DNA from: Sporocytophaga myxococcoides
Lineage (GTDB): Bacteria > Bacteroidota > Bacteroidia > Cytophagales > Cytophagaceae
Direction: 5' to 3'
DNA: 64,000 nucleotides
Assembly: GCF_000775915.1 (NCBI RefSeq)
Contig: NZ_BBLT01000004.1
Location: 310,001 to 374,000 of the forward strand
Positions 37,024 to 45,052 of this stretch are shown here, one piece after another. The position numbers were made by a program, and so were the translations under genes. The notes below the pieces were generated by a model that worked only from the letters and a program-made list of their open reading frames with translations, was not told where the DNA came from and did not search any database. Position 1 is the stretch's first letter; each line of letters starts with the position of its first letter.

Positions 37024-37395
37024 TTAAACCTTAGGTGGCTTAAAAGTAGAAAGTGCTACATCTAAAAAATAATTGCTTTTATAGAGAGAGTAATAGAATT
37101 TTTCCTTTTTGAAGATCCGGAAGTTCATTTCAAAAGGAATGGTAATTGTGAAAGTTAAAGGAGGATAATTGTGATGGTAAAAAGGCAAATCCGGATTGTT
37201 GGCATCATGCGCGTGACTGCTTGCATAATGCATTTTCAGAAAATCCAGAAAACTGAAATCACCAGAGGCAGCCTTCTTGTGTTCCAGATAATGATTTATC
37301 AGAGAGGGCACTTTAAAAACTTCCTCCATATCGTTGCAAAACAATCCACCCAGAAAAAGGAGCATTGCCATCGTTATGGATATAAATGATTTCAT
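37024..37395 (-). CDS. Small exported His-rich protein heading the czc operon
   Basis: A 123-residue protein with a signal peptide (MKSFISITMAMLLFLGGLFC). The middle carries clustered histidines (MHYASSHAHD and FYHHNY) that could bind metal. The gene lies 92 bp upstream of the pump gene on the same strand. No named family is recognised, but small His-rich secreted proteins next to metal efflux genes are common in Bacteroidota. It could be a periplasmic metal carrier or sensor; this is inference. Confidence 0.7.
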   Translation of the reverse strand: MKSFISITMAMLLFLGGLFCNDMEEVFKVPSLINHYLEHKKAASGDFSFLDFLKMHYASSHAHDANNPDLPFYHHNYPPLTFTITIPFEMNFRIFKKEKFYYSLYKSNYFLDVALSTFKPPKV

Positions 37396-37516
37396 TACCG
37401 TAAAATTAAGATATTTTTTTAAATACGCAGGAAATCATTTTTCAAACTATTCTAGCACATCCATATTCCCAGATACGCAATTAATATATAACCAAATACT
37501 GAGAAAAATATTATAT

Positions 37517-37547
37517 AAATGGCCCATCGCAAAACAATGAGCCATTT
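37517..37547 (-). terminator. Terminator of the TonB receptor operon
   Basis: AAATGGCCCAT (37517-37527) pairs with ATGAGCCATTT (37537-37547) with one C-A position that becomes G-U in the minus-strand RNA, 9-nt loop, followed by ATATAATATTTTTC. It lies 27 bp beyond the stop of the lipoprotein gene. Confidence 0.75.
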
Positions 37548-37573
37548 GTATTCAAAATCTCAAATACGGGATA

Positions 37574-38146
37574 TTATTCAATTTCAACAATAAAGCTTAC
37601 ATCAACATCAGTTGAACCAAGCAGTTCGTTTCCCTTTCCTGATTTAGGCTTTTCTTCTCCCTGGTGCTTTAATTTAATATTAAGACTGCCTGTACTTGCC
37701 TCTCCTGTTTTGAAAATGTTATTCAGACCTATCGGAACTCCATTATCATCCGCATCGTCATATAAAACAGTTAGGTTTGCATCCTGAACTTTAAAGAAGA
37801 ATTGATGTTCATCGCCTTCTTCTCTCACCTCTTCGGAAAGAGTATCTGCAGGAGTTTTAGTCTCATCCAGCAAAAATATTTCTGCTGAATAAGTTGTATT
37901 TGCTTTCAACTTCATTGACTCTACAAATGGCGAAAGTGAAGTTCTATGTCCAGGCATTTGTCTGTAAGTAACCTTGATCTCGTCTGCAGGGTTTGCTGTA
38001 TCTGTAAGAAGCACCTGTACCGTAGTAATTAGTTCATTTTCATTAGGATTTTCAGGATTGGCCACATTAGCATCATCTTTTTTACAAGCTGAAAAAGATA
38101 ATAAAACTCCAAGAAACAGTAGAATTGTAAGATTATTAAAGTTCAT
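37574..38146 (-). CDS. Lipoprotein paired with TonB receptor
   Basis: A 190-residue lipoprotein: signal peptide and lipobox FSAC (Cys20), then an acidic linker (ENPNENELITTV). The rest is beta-rich (TVLYDDADDNGVPIGLNN and LKHQGEEKPKSG). Similar proteins in Bacteroidota are annotated as type 1 periplasmic-binding-fold proteins and lie next to a TonB receptor as here (20 bp downstream). It probably works at the outer membrane with that receptor. Ligand not known; the neighbouring efflux genes hint at a metal. Confidence 0.75.
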   Translation of the reverse strand: MNFNNLTILLFLGVLLSFSACKKDDANVANPENPNENELITTVQVLLTDTANPADEIKVTYRQMPGHRTSLSPFVESMKLKANTTYSAEIFLLDETKTPADTLSEEVREEGDEHQFFFKVQDANLTVLYDDADDNGVPIGLNNIFKTGEASTGSLNIKLKHQGEEKPKSGKGNELLGSTDVDVSFIVEIE

Positions 38147-38166
38147 AAATTTTAAAGATTTGGAAA

Positions 38167-40527
38167 TTATTTTTTTGATAAATCAAAAGGAATTTTTAAC
38201 CTGACCACAAAATTTCTTCCGGGTTCGTTAGTAAAGTATCTGAAGGCATCCAGATAATCCCTGTACTTTTTGTTGAGAAGATTATAAACAGTAAATGTAA
38301 AATTAAGCTCTTGCTTACCTGCCATTACTCCAAAGCCAGTCTCTAAAGACCATAAAACATATCCTTTAGGTGCTGCCTTTAAGTCCTGACCGGAAGGGAT
38401 ATTTCTTTTCTGAAGAACTATAGTATTCCCTACTTTGAAATAAGCTTCTTTTAGGGTTGGAATAAAATTAAATGAATACTTCAAACCATTTTCCATATTA
38501 GCAGGAGGCGTCAGGATAATATGTTCCTTAGATTTAGTATTATAAGCTCGCAGTAAAGACAGTCTTGTGCTGAATATAAAATATTTGCTTAATGAATCAT
38601 TAAAAGTTAAATCAATTCCTGTAAACATAGCGTCCGTCTGGACATAATTGAAGACAGGAAAAGTTCCGTTTATCAATGATTCATATTCAGGAACGTAATT
38701 GCCAGAACTGTCAAGCACAAGCCGCGGGACCAAGTATATGTAATCCTTTATAAAATTATTATAAAGACTAACTTCTCCATAAATTTCCTTAAACTTATAA
38801 TCAAGAGTTAGAGAAGTATTATATGCATACTCTGAATTAAGCTTCCTGTCTCCCCTTTCAATTCTGGCAGTACCGTGATGCAGCCCATCACTGAATAATT
38901 CATTCACAGCTGCAGGCCTGAAACATGTACCTAAATTTAATTTTACTTTCAGATGTTCGTTAACTGTTTTAACTGCACCTATAGTGCCTGAGAGATTAGA
39001 AAATACAAATGAAGGAGAAATAATAACTCCACTTTCATATTTATAGATACGCATCCATTTATAATCATAGCGTAGACCTCCTTCTATCTCAAGACTTTCA
39101 ATCTTTCTTCTTTCTGTAAGAAAAATACCTCCGGCGTAACTTCTGAAATTAGGAATAAAAGATCTGCTTACAGTATTGGACTGCTGTATAAAACTAAGCC
39201 CCCAGGTACCCGAATACTTTTTAAAATAGTTCTGATTCAGATAGAGTGTTCCAGTATACGTTGTTATTTTGAATCTTGAATCGGGGCCATTTTTAAACTG
39301 ATCCTTAAACTGCTTATGCTTATCATATTCAGATCTGTCGTTAAATTGTCGGGCAAGGATCAACTCTAGACTACTTTTGTTATGGAATTTCCGAAAAGCA
39401 TGCAATCGGCCAAGTTCATGATAAATCTTTTGATATGGTCTGTCTATTGCATAGCTAAACCCTGAAGTTTCCAAAGGTACGGGGCTTTCAATTGCTCTAA
39501 TCAGATCATCGCGATTTCCGATATGAGAAGCTGAAAGTATTCCTATCTTAGAATTAAACTGACTATAGAATACGTCAACACCCCATTCTTCCCTTTTGTA
39601 CCCTGCAGCCCAGGAAAAATTCTGTTCTCTGAAGGCCGTGTTTTTCATGTAGTAATCAGGAGTTTTTGAATTACCTGCCTGTTTCAACGTTCCTTGAAGT
39701 CGGAAGCTTAAACCTTTGATTTGCTTAACGCTATAGTCAATAATTCCGGAAGCAACGCCTTCCCGATTATTCGAGAATCCTGCAAGATTTAATTCACCTC
39801 CTACTCCGCTTTTTGTTCGAAGAGGCCTGGGTTCAACTAGTATTACTCCGCCAATTGCATCAGAGCCATATAAGACACCAGAAGCTCCTTTAACAACCTT
39901 AATCTTATCAGCTATGAAGGGATCTATTTCAGGAGCATGTTCGGAACCCCATTGTTGCCCCTCCTGTCTTACTCCGTTGTTAAGTATCAGAACTCTGTTT
40001 CCATACATACCCTGAATAACAGGTTTGAAAATAGAAGGACCGGTCTGCAATGTATTAACACCTGCTATACCTTTAAGAGATTCACCCAGAGAAAAACCTC
40101 TGGTTCTGTCAAGGTCTCTTCCCGAAATTTCCTGAACGCTCTGACTGCTTTCATGAACTGGCCTGGTGGACGTTACTATTATAGATTCAAGCAAACATGA
40201 GTCTGAATGAAGAATAAAAGTTTTATATAGATTTTCATTCAAGTCCAGAGTTTGAACAATAGTTTTATAGCCAAGAAAAGTAACAGTAATCATATACTTT
40301 CCTTTACAAAGGTTAATGAAATGGAAATGACCTGCCTCATCAGAAACAGTTCCCTCAACACTATCAATAACTACAGTAGCACCAGGCAAAATGGTATTGG
40401 TTTCTCCGTCTTTAATATCCCCCTCGAGCCTATACCTGCAGGTATTCGAAATAGCTGAATCTCTCTGGGCATAGACAATTGAGGAAAACAATAAAAGACC
40501 AAATACCAAAAGTATCCGAACTTTCAT
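38167..40527 (-). CDS. TonB-dependent outer-membrane receptor
   Basis: A 786-residue receptor. A signal peptide (1-20) is followed by a carboxypeptidase-regulatory-like domain (~30-112), a plug domain (~125-235; GDLDRTRG-like text and VKGASGVLYGSDAIGG) and a 22-strand barrel ending in GRNFVVRLKIPF. Such receptors bring scarce ligands across the outer membrane with energy from TonB. It lies between a Cys/His-rich exported protein and the lipoprotein, and upstream of the metal efflux operon, so a metal or metal complex is a reasonable guess. Confidence 0.92.
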   Translation of the reverse strand: MKVRILLVFGLLLFSSIVYAQRDSAISNTCRYRLEGDIKDGETNTILPGATVVIDSVEGTVSDEAGHFHFINLCKGKYMITVTFLGYKTIVQTLDLNENLYKTFILHSDSCLLESIIVTSTRPVHESSQSVQEISGRDLDRTRGFSLGESLKGIAGVNTLQTGPSIFKPVIQGMYGNRVLILNNGVRQEGQQWGSEHAPEIDPFIADKIKVVKGASGVLYGSDAIGGVILVEPRPLRTKSGVGGELNLAGFSNNREGVASGIIDYSVKQIKGLSFRLQGTLKQAGNSKTPDYYMKNTAFREQNFSWAAGYKREEWGVDVFYSQFNSKIGILSASHIGNRDDLIRAIESPVPLETSGFSYAIDRPYQKIYHELGRLHAFRKFHNKSSLELILARQFNDRSEYDKHKQFKDQFKNGPDSRFKITTYTGTLYLNQNYFKKYSGTWGLSFIQQSNTVSRSFIPNFRSYAGGIFLTERRKIESLEIEGGLRYDYKWMRIYKYESGVIISPSFVFSNLSGTIGAVKTVNEHLKVKLNLGTCFRPAAVNELFSDGLHHGTARIERGDRKLNSEYAYNTSLTLDYKFKEIYGEVSLYNNFIKDYIYLVPRLVLDSSGNYVPEYESLINGTFPVFNYVQTDAMFTGIDLTFNDSLSKYFIFSTRLSLLRAYNTKSKEHIILTPPANMENGLKYSFNFIPTLKEAYFKVGNTIVLQKRNIPSGQDLKAAPKGYVLWSLETGFGVMAGKQELNFTFTVYNLLNKKYRDYLDAFRYFTNEPGRNFVVRLKIPFDLSKK

Positions 40528-40609
40528 TTTCCTTAATGAATAATAAAATAGTATAAAATTAAAGGAAATAAATACCCATAATCCAGGTATTCAAATAAAG
40601 AAATGACTT

Positions 40610-40963
40610 TCAGCAGGAAGGGGGAGCTCGGCCGGACTTGAAAAAAGTAATCTTGTCAAAGTAAATGATAATAAAGTTACCCTTTATATCAAAATACTTG
40701 TGCTGGAATGATAAAGTATGAATATCCTGATAAAAGACATCATGATAAAGGTCAATTGAACAGACTTTACATTTTTCCTTTGCAACTTCTATGCTTAGTT
40801 CCTTTGAGGAGTCTTCATTATGATGATGGAAATAATTGACCGCTACCTGAGTAAACAATATGCTTATCAGGATTAATAAAGGAAGAACCTTATGTTTAAG
40901 AATTTTTTCCAAGCAGTCAGGAGGAATATTGACTATACAAAGATATACAATAAACTTCACCAT
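40610..40963 (-). CDS. Small His/Cys-rich membrane-anchored protein (DUF2946-like)
   Basis: A 117-residue protein with one hydrophobic segment (KVLPLLILISILFTQVAV), then FHHHNEDS, a CKVC motif, and a C-terminal SGRAPPSC. The His/CxxC pair followed by an R-[AG]-P-P ending matches small proteins found next to copper or other metal TonB receptors (DUF2946-type). The true start may be the TTG at 40912 rather than the ATG at 40963. It heads the TonB receptor operon, 82 bp before the receptor. Metal binding is inferred. Confidence 0.65.
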   Translation of the reverse strand: MVKFIVYLCIVNIPPDCLEKILKHKVLPLLILISILFTQVAVNYFHHHNEDSSKELSIEVAKEKCKVCSIDLYHDVFYQDIHTLSFQHKYFDIKGNFIIIYFDKITFFKSGRAPPSC

Positions 40964-41122
40964 CCAATTTCTTTATACACATTAAAAATTTACAAAAATT
41001 CTCATTCAAAGACATTGATAATAAGGATGCTCCGATTTTTTTTATTTATTCTATGGCCATTTTTTGTTCTAACATGTTATTAAAATATACTCCCGGAAGA
41101 ACAGAGGGATCCTTTTTAAGTC

Positions 41123-41938
41123 ATGAAAAAAGATAACGAACAACTTGAGGAAAACACACCCGAAAAGAGCGAAAAAAAGAATGGAAATTTTTTTCGTACA
41201 CTCGGAGAACTGACTGTATTCACCTCTCGTTTCTTTGCATTGGTATGGACTCCGCCTTATGAGCTTGATGAATTATTTACTCAAATTTTCAGACTTGGTT
41301 ATAAATCCCTTTTTCTTGTGACTACTACAGCCTTTATTATAGGCTTTGTGATGTCATTACAACTATATCCTTCCATGAAGACTTTTGGAGCAGAAGATCT
41401 GATTCCTAACATGGTGGCTATCGCTGTAATAAGGGAAATCGGGCCTGTGCTTACAGGTCTTATCTGCGCAGGAAAAACGGGCTCCGGAATTGGTGCAGAG
41501 ATCGGATCTATGAAAGTTACAGATCAGATAGATGCGATGTCAATATCAGGTGTAGACCCATACAAATATCTGGTAGTAACAAGGGTATTAGCAATGACTA
41601 TAACGATGCCATTTCTTGTAATCTATTCCGCTGCATTGTCTCTGGTAGGATCATATATCGCAGTAAACATCACAGATGACATGAGTGTCACAATGTATAT
41701 TAACTCTGCATTTGACTACATGTATTTCTACGACTTTTTTCCATCAATCATTAAGGCCTTTTTCTTTGGATTTACAATAGCTATGGTCTCTTGTTTCTAT
41801 GGATACAGAGCCGATTATGGAACAGTAGGTGTAGGAAAAGCCGCAAATGCATCAGTTGTAATTTCATCCTTGATAATCTTTTTTCTTGATATGTTGGCAG
41901 CACAATTGTCACATTATTATCAAAGTAATTTTGTATGA
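41123..41938 (+). CDS. mlaE: MlaE-family ABC transporter permease
   Basis: A 271-residue permease of the MlaE/YrbE family. After a charged N-terminus it has ~5-6 hydrophobic helices and the family signatures IREIGPVLTGLICAGKTGSG and GAEIGSMKVTDQIDAM. It is the membrane part of a phospholipid or lipid transport system between inner and outer membrane. Its end overlaps the ATPase gene by 4 bp (ATGA). Confidence 0.95.
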   Translation: MKKDNEQLEENTPEKSEKKNGNFFRTLGELTVFTSRFFALVWTPPYELDELFTQIFRLGYKSLFLVTTTAFIIGFVMSLQLYPSMKTFGAEDLIPNMVAIAVIREIGPVLTGLICAGKTGSGIGAEIGSMKVTDQIDAMSISGVDPYKYLVVTRVLAMTITMPFLVIYSAALSLVGSYIAVNITDDMSVTMYINSAFDYMYFYDFFPSIIKAFFFGFTIAMVSCFYGYRADYGTVGVGKAANASVVISSLIIFFLDMLAAQLSHYYQSNFV

Positions 41939-42666
41939 AAGAAGATGTTATTGTAGTAAAAGATCTTTTCAAATCCTTTAATGGAAAGAAGGTGCTTGAA
42001 GGGATTAATATCAACTTAAAGAAAGAAGAAAACTTATGCATCATTGGAAAGTCAGGATCCGGAAAATCGGTTCTGCTGCGCTCTATAATAGGCTTGATTG
42101 AACCGGACTCAGGATCAATAAGTGTTTTTGGAAAAAACCTTGATGACCTCAATGAAGATGAAATCATTTCATTGCGTAAAAAAGTGGGCTATTTATTTCA
42201 GGAAGGGGCGCTGTATGACTCCATGAATGTTGAAGAAAACCTTGCTTTCCCTCTGAAAAGACAGCCTCATCCTAAGTCACACAAAGAAATCAAAGCTACA
42301 GTGCAACTTGCACTTAAGAGAGTTGGATTATTAAGTTCCATAAATAAAATGCCACAAGAGCTTTCCGGAGGCATGAAGAAAAGAATTGCACTGGCACGAA
42401 CATTAATTCTTGAACCTGAGGTGATTTTATACGATGAACCCACTACAGGACTTGATCCTGTAACATCTAAAGAAATAATAGAGTTAATATTAGAGATGAG
42501 AGCTACTTATGGAATTTCAGCTATCATTGTAACGCACGATATGTATTGTGCAAGACTAACCGCTGACAGGATATTACTCCTGAACAATGGTAAGATGGAT
42601 ATTGAAGGATCCTTTGATGAATTGAAGAGATCGGATAAAGGGTGGGTAAGAGCATTCTTTGAATAA
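41935..42666 (+). CDS. mlaF: ABC transporter ATPase, MlaF-type
   Basis: A 243-residue ATPase with Walker A (GKSGSGKSVLLRS), signature LSGGMKKRIALAR, Walker B (VILYDEPTTGLDP) and H-loop (VTHD). The GMKKR form of the signature is typical of MlaF/TtgA-type lipid transport ATPases. It overlaps mlaE by 4 bp and is followed 5 bp later by the MCE-domain gene. Confidence 0.95.
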   Translation: MKEDVIVVKDLFKSFNGKKVLEGININLKKEENLCIIGKSGSGKSVLLRSIIGLIEPDSGSISVFGKNLDDLNEDEIISLRKKVGYLFQEGALYDSMNVEENLAFPLKRQPHPKSHKEIKATVQLALKRVGLLSSINKMPQELSGGMKKRIALARTLILEPEVILYDEPTTGLDPVTSKEIIELILEMRATYGISAIIVTHDMYCARLTADRILLLNNGKMDIEGSFDELKRSDKGWVRAFFE

Positions 42667-42671
42667 AAAAG

Positions 42672-43541
42672 ATGAAGAAGAAAAGGATATTAGACAGAAT
42701 AAAGTTAGGAGTTTTTATGCTGCTGGGGATTGTGCTGCTTACTGTACTAATCTTTTATATAGGCTCTAATCAGCAAATGTTCGGGACAAAAAGAAAACTT
42801 ATTGCAAACTTTAAGAACGTAGGTGGTCTGAAGGAAGGTAACGCTGTAAGATATTCTGGAGTGGAAATAGGTTCAGTTGAATCAATCCAGATCATATCAG
42901 ATTCAAATATACGGGTAACTATGGCGGTCGATAAGAACTCTTCTGAATTTATTAAAAAAGACTCAAAGGCCAGCATAAGTAATGAAGGGTTACTAGGAAC
43001 CAAATACGTAAATATTTCCCCAGGAACGCCTGAAGAATTAAGTCTTGGCACTGGTGAAGAAATTTCTACCACAGAACCTTTGGATCTTGACAGGTTATTG
43101 GCTGAATTAAATGAAACAGGGACCAATGCAAAACATATTACCGATAACATCAACACCATGACCGAAAGGATAAACAATGGTGAGGGAACACTTGGTACAT
43201 TGCTTACTAATAAGCAACTACTGAATCAGGTTCAGGAGATGGTGCTCGCTTTTGAGCAAACCGGTAAAAAAACAAAGCGTGCCTCTGAAAATATGATTCA
43301 ATTAACAGATAGTCTTAAAATCGCCAGTGGCAATGCAATAACTGCATCATCAAATATTGTTTCATTTTCCGAAAAGCTGGATAATGACAGCAGCACTCTT
43401 GGAAAATTCATTGCTGATACCGTTATGGCTCAAAACGTTGACAAAACCATGAATAAGATAAACACTGTTGCTGATGATGTAGGTCTTACAAGCTGCAGAG
43501 TAAGAAACAGTTGGATTATCCGCTTATTTGGAAAAAACTAA
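42672..43541 (+). CDS. mlaD: MCE-domain protein, MlaD-type
   Basis: A 289-residue protein with one N-terminal membrane helix (~12-30) and an MCE domain (~38-118; AVRYSGVEIGSVESI and GLLGTKYVNISPG). The rest is mostly helical with coiled-coil text. MlaD forms a hexameric ring that binds lipid in the periplasm. The C-terminal tail ends NSWIIRLFGKN. Part of the mlaEFD operon. Confidence 0.92.
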   Translation: MKKKRILDRIKLGVFMLLGIVLLTVLIFYIGSNQQMFGTKRKLIANFKNVGGLKEGNAVRYSGVEIGSVESIQIISDSNIRVTMAVDKNSSEFIKKDSKASISNEGLLGTKYVNISPGTPEELSLGTGEEISTTEPLDLDRLLAELNETGTNAKHITDNINTMTERINNGEGTLGTLLTNKQLLNQVQEMVLAFEQTGKKTKRASENMIQLTDSLKIASGNAITASSNIVSFSEKLDNDSSTLGKFIADTVMAQNVDKTMNKINTVADDVGLTSCRVRNSWIIRLFGKN

Positions 43542-43621
43542 ATCACTGTAAATCTTAAGGTTGCTTTGACAAGAAACCTTCCTCTTCCTTATGGATGTTT
43601 AAATTAGTAAACGAGGGACAG

Positions 43622-44200
43622 ATGAACAGACGAAAAAAACAAAAGATAAAAGAAACCTTGACGCTAAGCCTTGGGACAATTGCTGCAGCAGGGGTAACGG
43701 CTGGACTTGTATATTTATACAAGAAAAATACTGATCAATGGCCTCCCCTTGACGTAGCTTCCAATGTAGACCTTGAAAGATATTCAGGGGAATGGTATGA
43801 AATTGCTCGTCTCCCAAATTGGTATGAAAAGCATTGCTACGCTTCAAAAGCTCATTACTCACTAAATGAAGATGGGACCATCAAAGTAGTGAACACCTGT
43901 AAGACAGATACAGAAGGAGAAAGTAAATCTAAAGAAGCCGTTGCATGGGTTGTAGATCCATCAGATAAAGCACGGTTAAAAGTTCAGTTTTTCTGGCCAT
44001 TTACTGGTGATTATAATATCATTGAGGTTGACCCTGATTATCAGTATGCCCTTGTTGGTACTGAATCAAGAAAATACTTATGGATATTGAGCAGAAAGCC
44101 CGAGCTTGACCTGGAAACAACCAAAAGTCTAGTGGAAAAAGCCTCACAGCAAGGCTTTAATACAATAGAACTGATTTTCGCTAAAAATACATTCAGTTAA
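43622..44200 (+). CDS. blc: Lipocalin (Blc-type), membrane-anchored
   Basis: The ATG at 43622 is preferred since it follows a GAGGGA sequence and gives 192 residues; an ATG at 43595 would add nine. A hydrophobic anchor (~15-35) is followed by the lipocalin domain with the G-x-W motif in YSGEWYEIARLPNW, the VVNTC strand and YLWILSR near the end. Bacterial lipocalins of this type are usually outer-membrane lipoproteins that bind lysophospholipids or fatty acids; here the anchor looks like an uncleaved helix. It lies 80 bp after mlaD and before a strong terminator, so it is probably the fourth gene of the lipid transport operon. Confidence 0.88.
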   Translation: MNRRKKQKIKETLTLSLGTIAAAGVTAGLVYLYKKNTDQWPPLDVASNVDLERYSGEWYEIARLPNWYEKHCYASKAHYSLNEDGTIKVVNTCKTDTEGESKSKEAVAWVVDPSDKARLKVQFFWPFTGDYNIIEVDPDYQYALVGTESRKYLWILSRKPELDLETTKSLVEKASQQGFNTIELIFAKNTFS

Positions 44201-44207
44201 ATCCAAG

Positions 44208-44235
44208 GGCAGGTAATTTTATCCTGCCTTTTTTT
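44208..44235 (+). terminator. Intrinsic terminator of the mla-lipocalin operon
   Basis: GGCAGG (44208-44213) pairs with CCTGCC (44223-44228) over a 9-nt loop, followed by seven T. It begins 8 bp after the lipocalin stop. Confidence 0.92.
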
Positions 44236-44285
44236 AACACTTATTGTTGAATGGGGTTGTGATAGAGATAATAAACCATTGCATC

Positions 44286-45044
44286 ATGATCAGCAAAATA
44301 GTTTGCCCAACTGATTATTCCGACAATTCATTCAATGCTATCAAGTACCTTAAAGATCTTGCCGCTTTAAGCAACGCAAATATTGAGCTGGTACATGTAG
44401 AAACACCTATTCCTCATTCTTTATCATCAGAAATGGAAGAATTACTTCAAGACATTAAACATGAAAAACTGGTGCTTTGGGGAAATGTAACGGATGAGAT
44501 TGTCAATGAGATTACTAAAACTCATGCAGACATAGTAGGAATTAGTAGTTTAGGAAAAAACAAAGAAGAAAACTTCTTCATCAGTAAAGTAACTTTATCA
44601 ATTGTAAACCAGTCCAGTTTTCCTATATTAATCATTCCCCCTGATGCTAATTTCCAAAGCTTTAACAGATTTCTATTTGTTAGTCATTTAAAAGACCAGA
44701 ATTACCTTAGCTTCAGATGGATTGCTGAATTCATTCGTCCCTACTCCGGAAGGTTTGAAGTACTATACTTTGCTGAAGACCGACTTAAATGGTTTGAGAA
44801 AAAGGACATAGCATCAAACTTTGAAAGCCTCCATCATTCTCTTAAAACACCTCCTATTGATGTTCATATTCATGACTGTAAAAATGTATTAATACAATTA
44901 GAAACCTTTGCCAGAGAACAAAAAGCTGATGTGATCTGTATAGAAAAATCAAGCAGAATATTTCAGATGATCATTGAACAGGATAATATTGAAAGATTGC
45001 CATGCTGCACTGATATCCCTATCCTTATTGTACCAACAATATGA
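44286..45044 (+). CDS. Universal stress protein
   Basis: The ATG at 44286 is chosen because the typical UspA opening follows (MISKIVCPTDYSDNSFNA); an in-frame TTG at 44244 adds no conserved sequence. The 252-residue product has two UspA-like halves. The first keeps the beta-strand/loop order but its ATP-binding loop is weak (SSLGKNKEENFF); the second is more degenerate. Probably a stress-survival protein that may not bind ATP. It converges on the glycosyltransferase gene with 8 bp between stops. Confidence 0.85.
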   Translation: MISKIVCPTDYSDNSFNAIKYLKDLAALSNANIELVHVETPIPHSLSSEMEELLQDIKHEKLVLWGNVTDEIVNEITKTHADIVGISSLGKNKEENFFISKVTLSIVNQSSFPILIIPPDANFQSFNRFLFVSHLKDQNYLSFRWIAEFIRPYSGRFEVLYFAEDRLKWFEKKDIASNFESLHHSLKTPPIDVHIHDCKNVLIQLETFAREQKADVICIEKSSRIFQMIIEQDNIERLPCCTDIPILIVPTI

Positions 45045-45052
45045 GATAGTAG

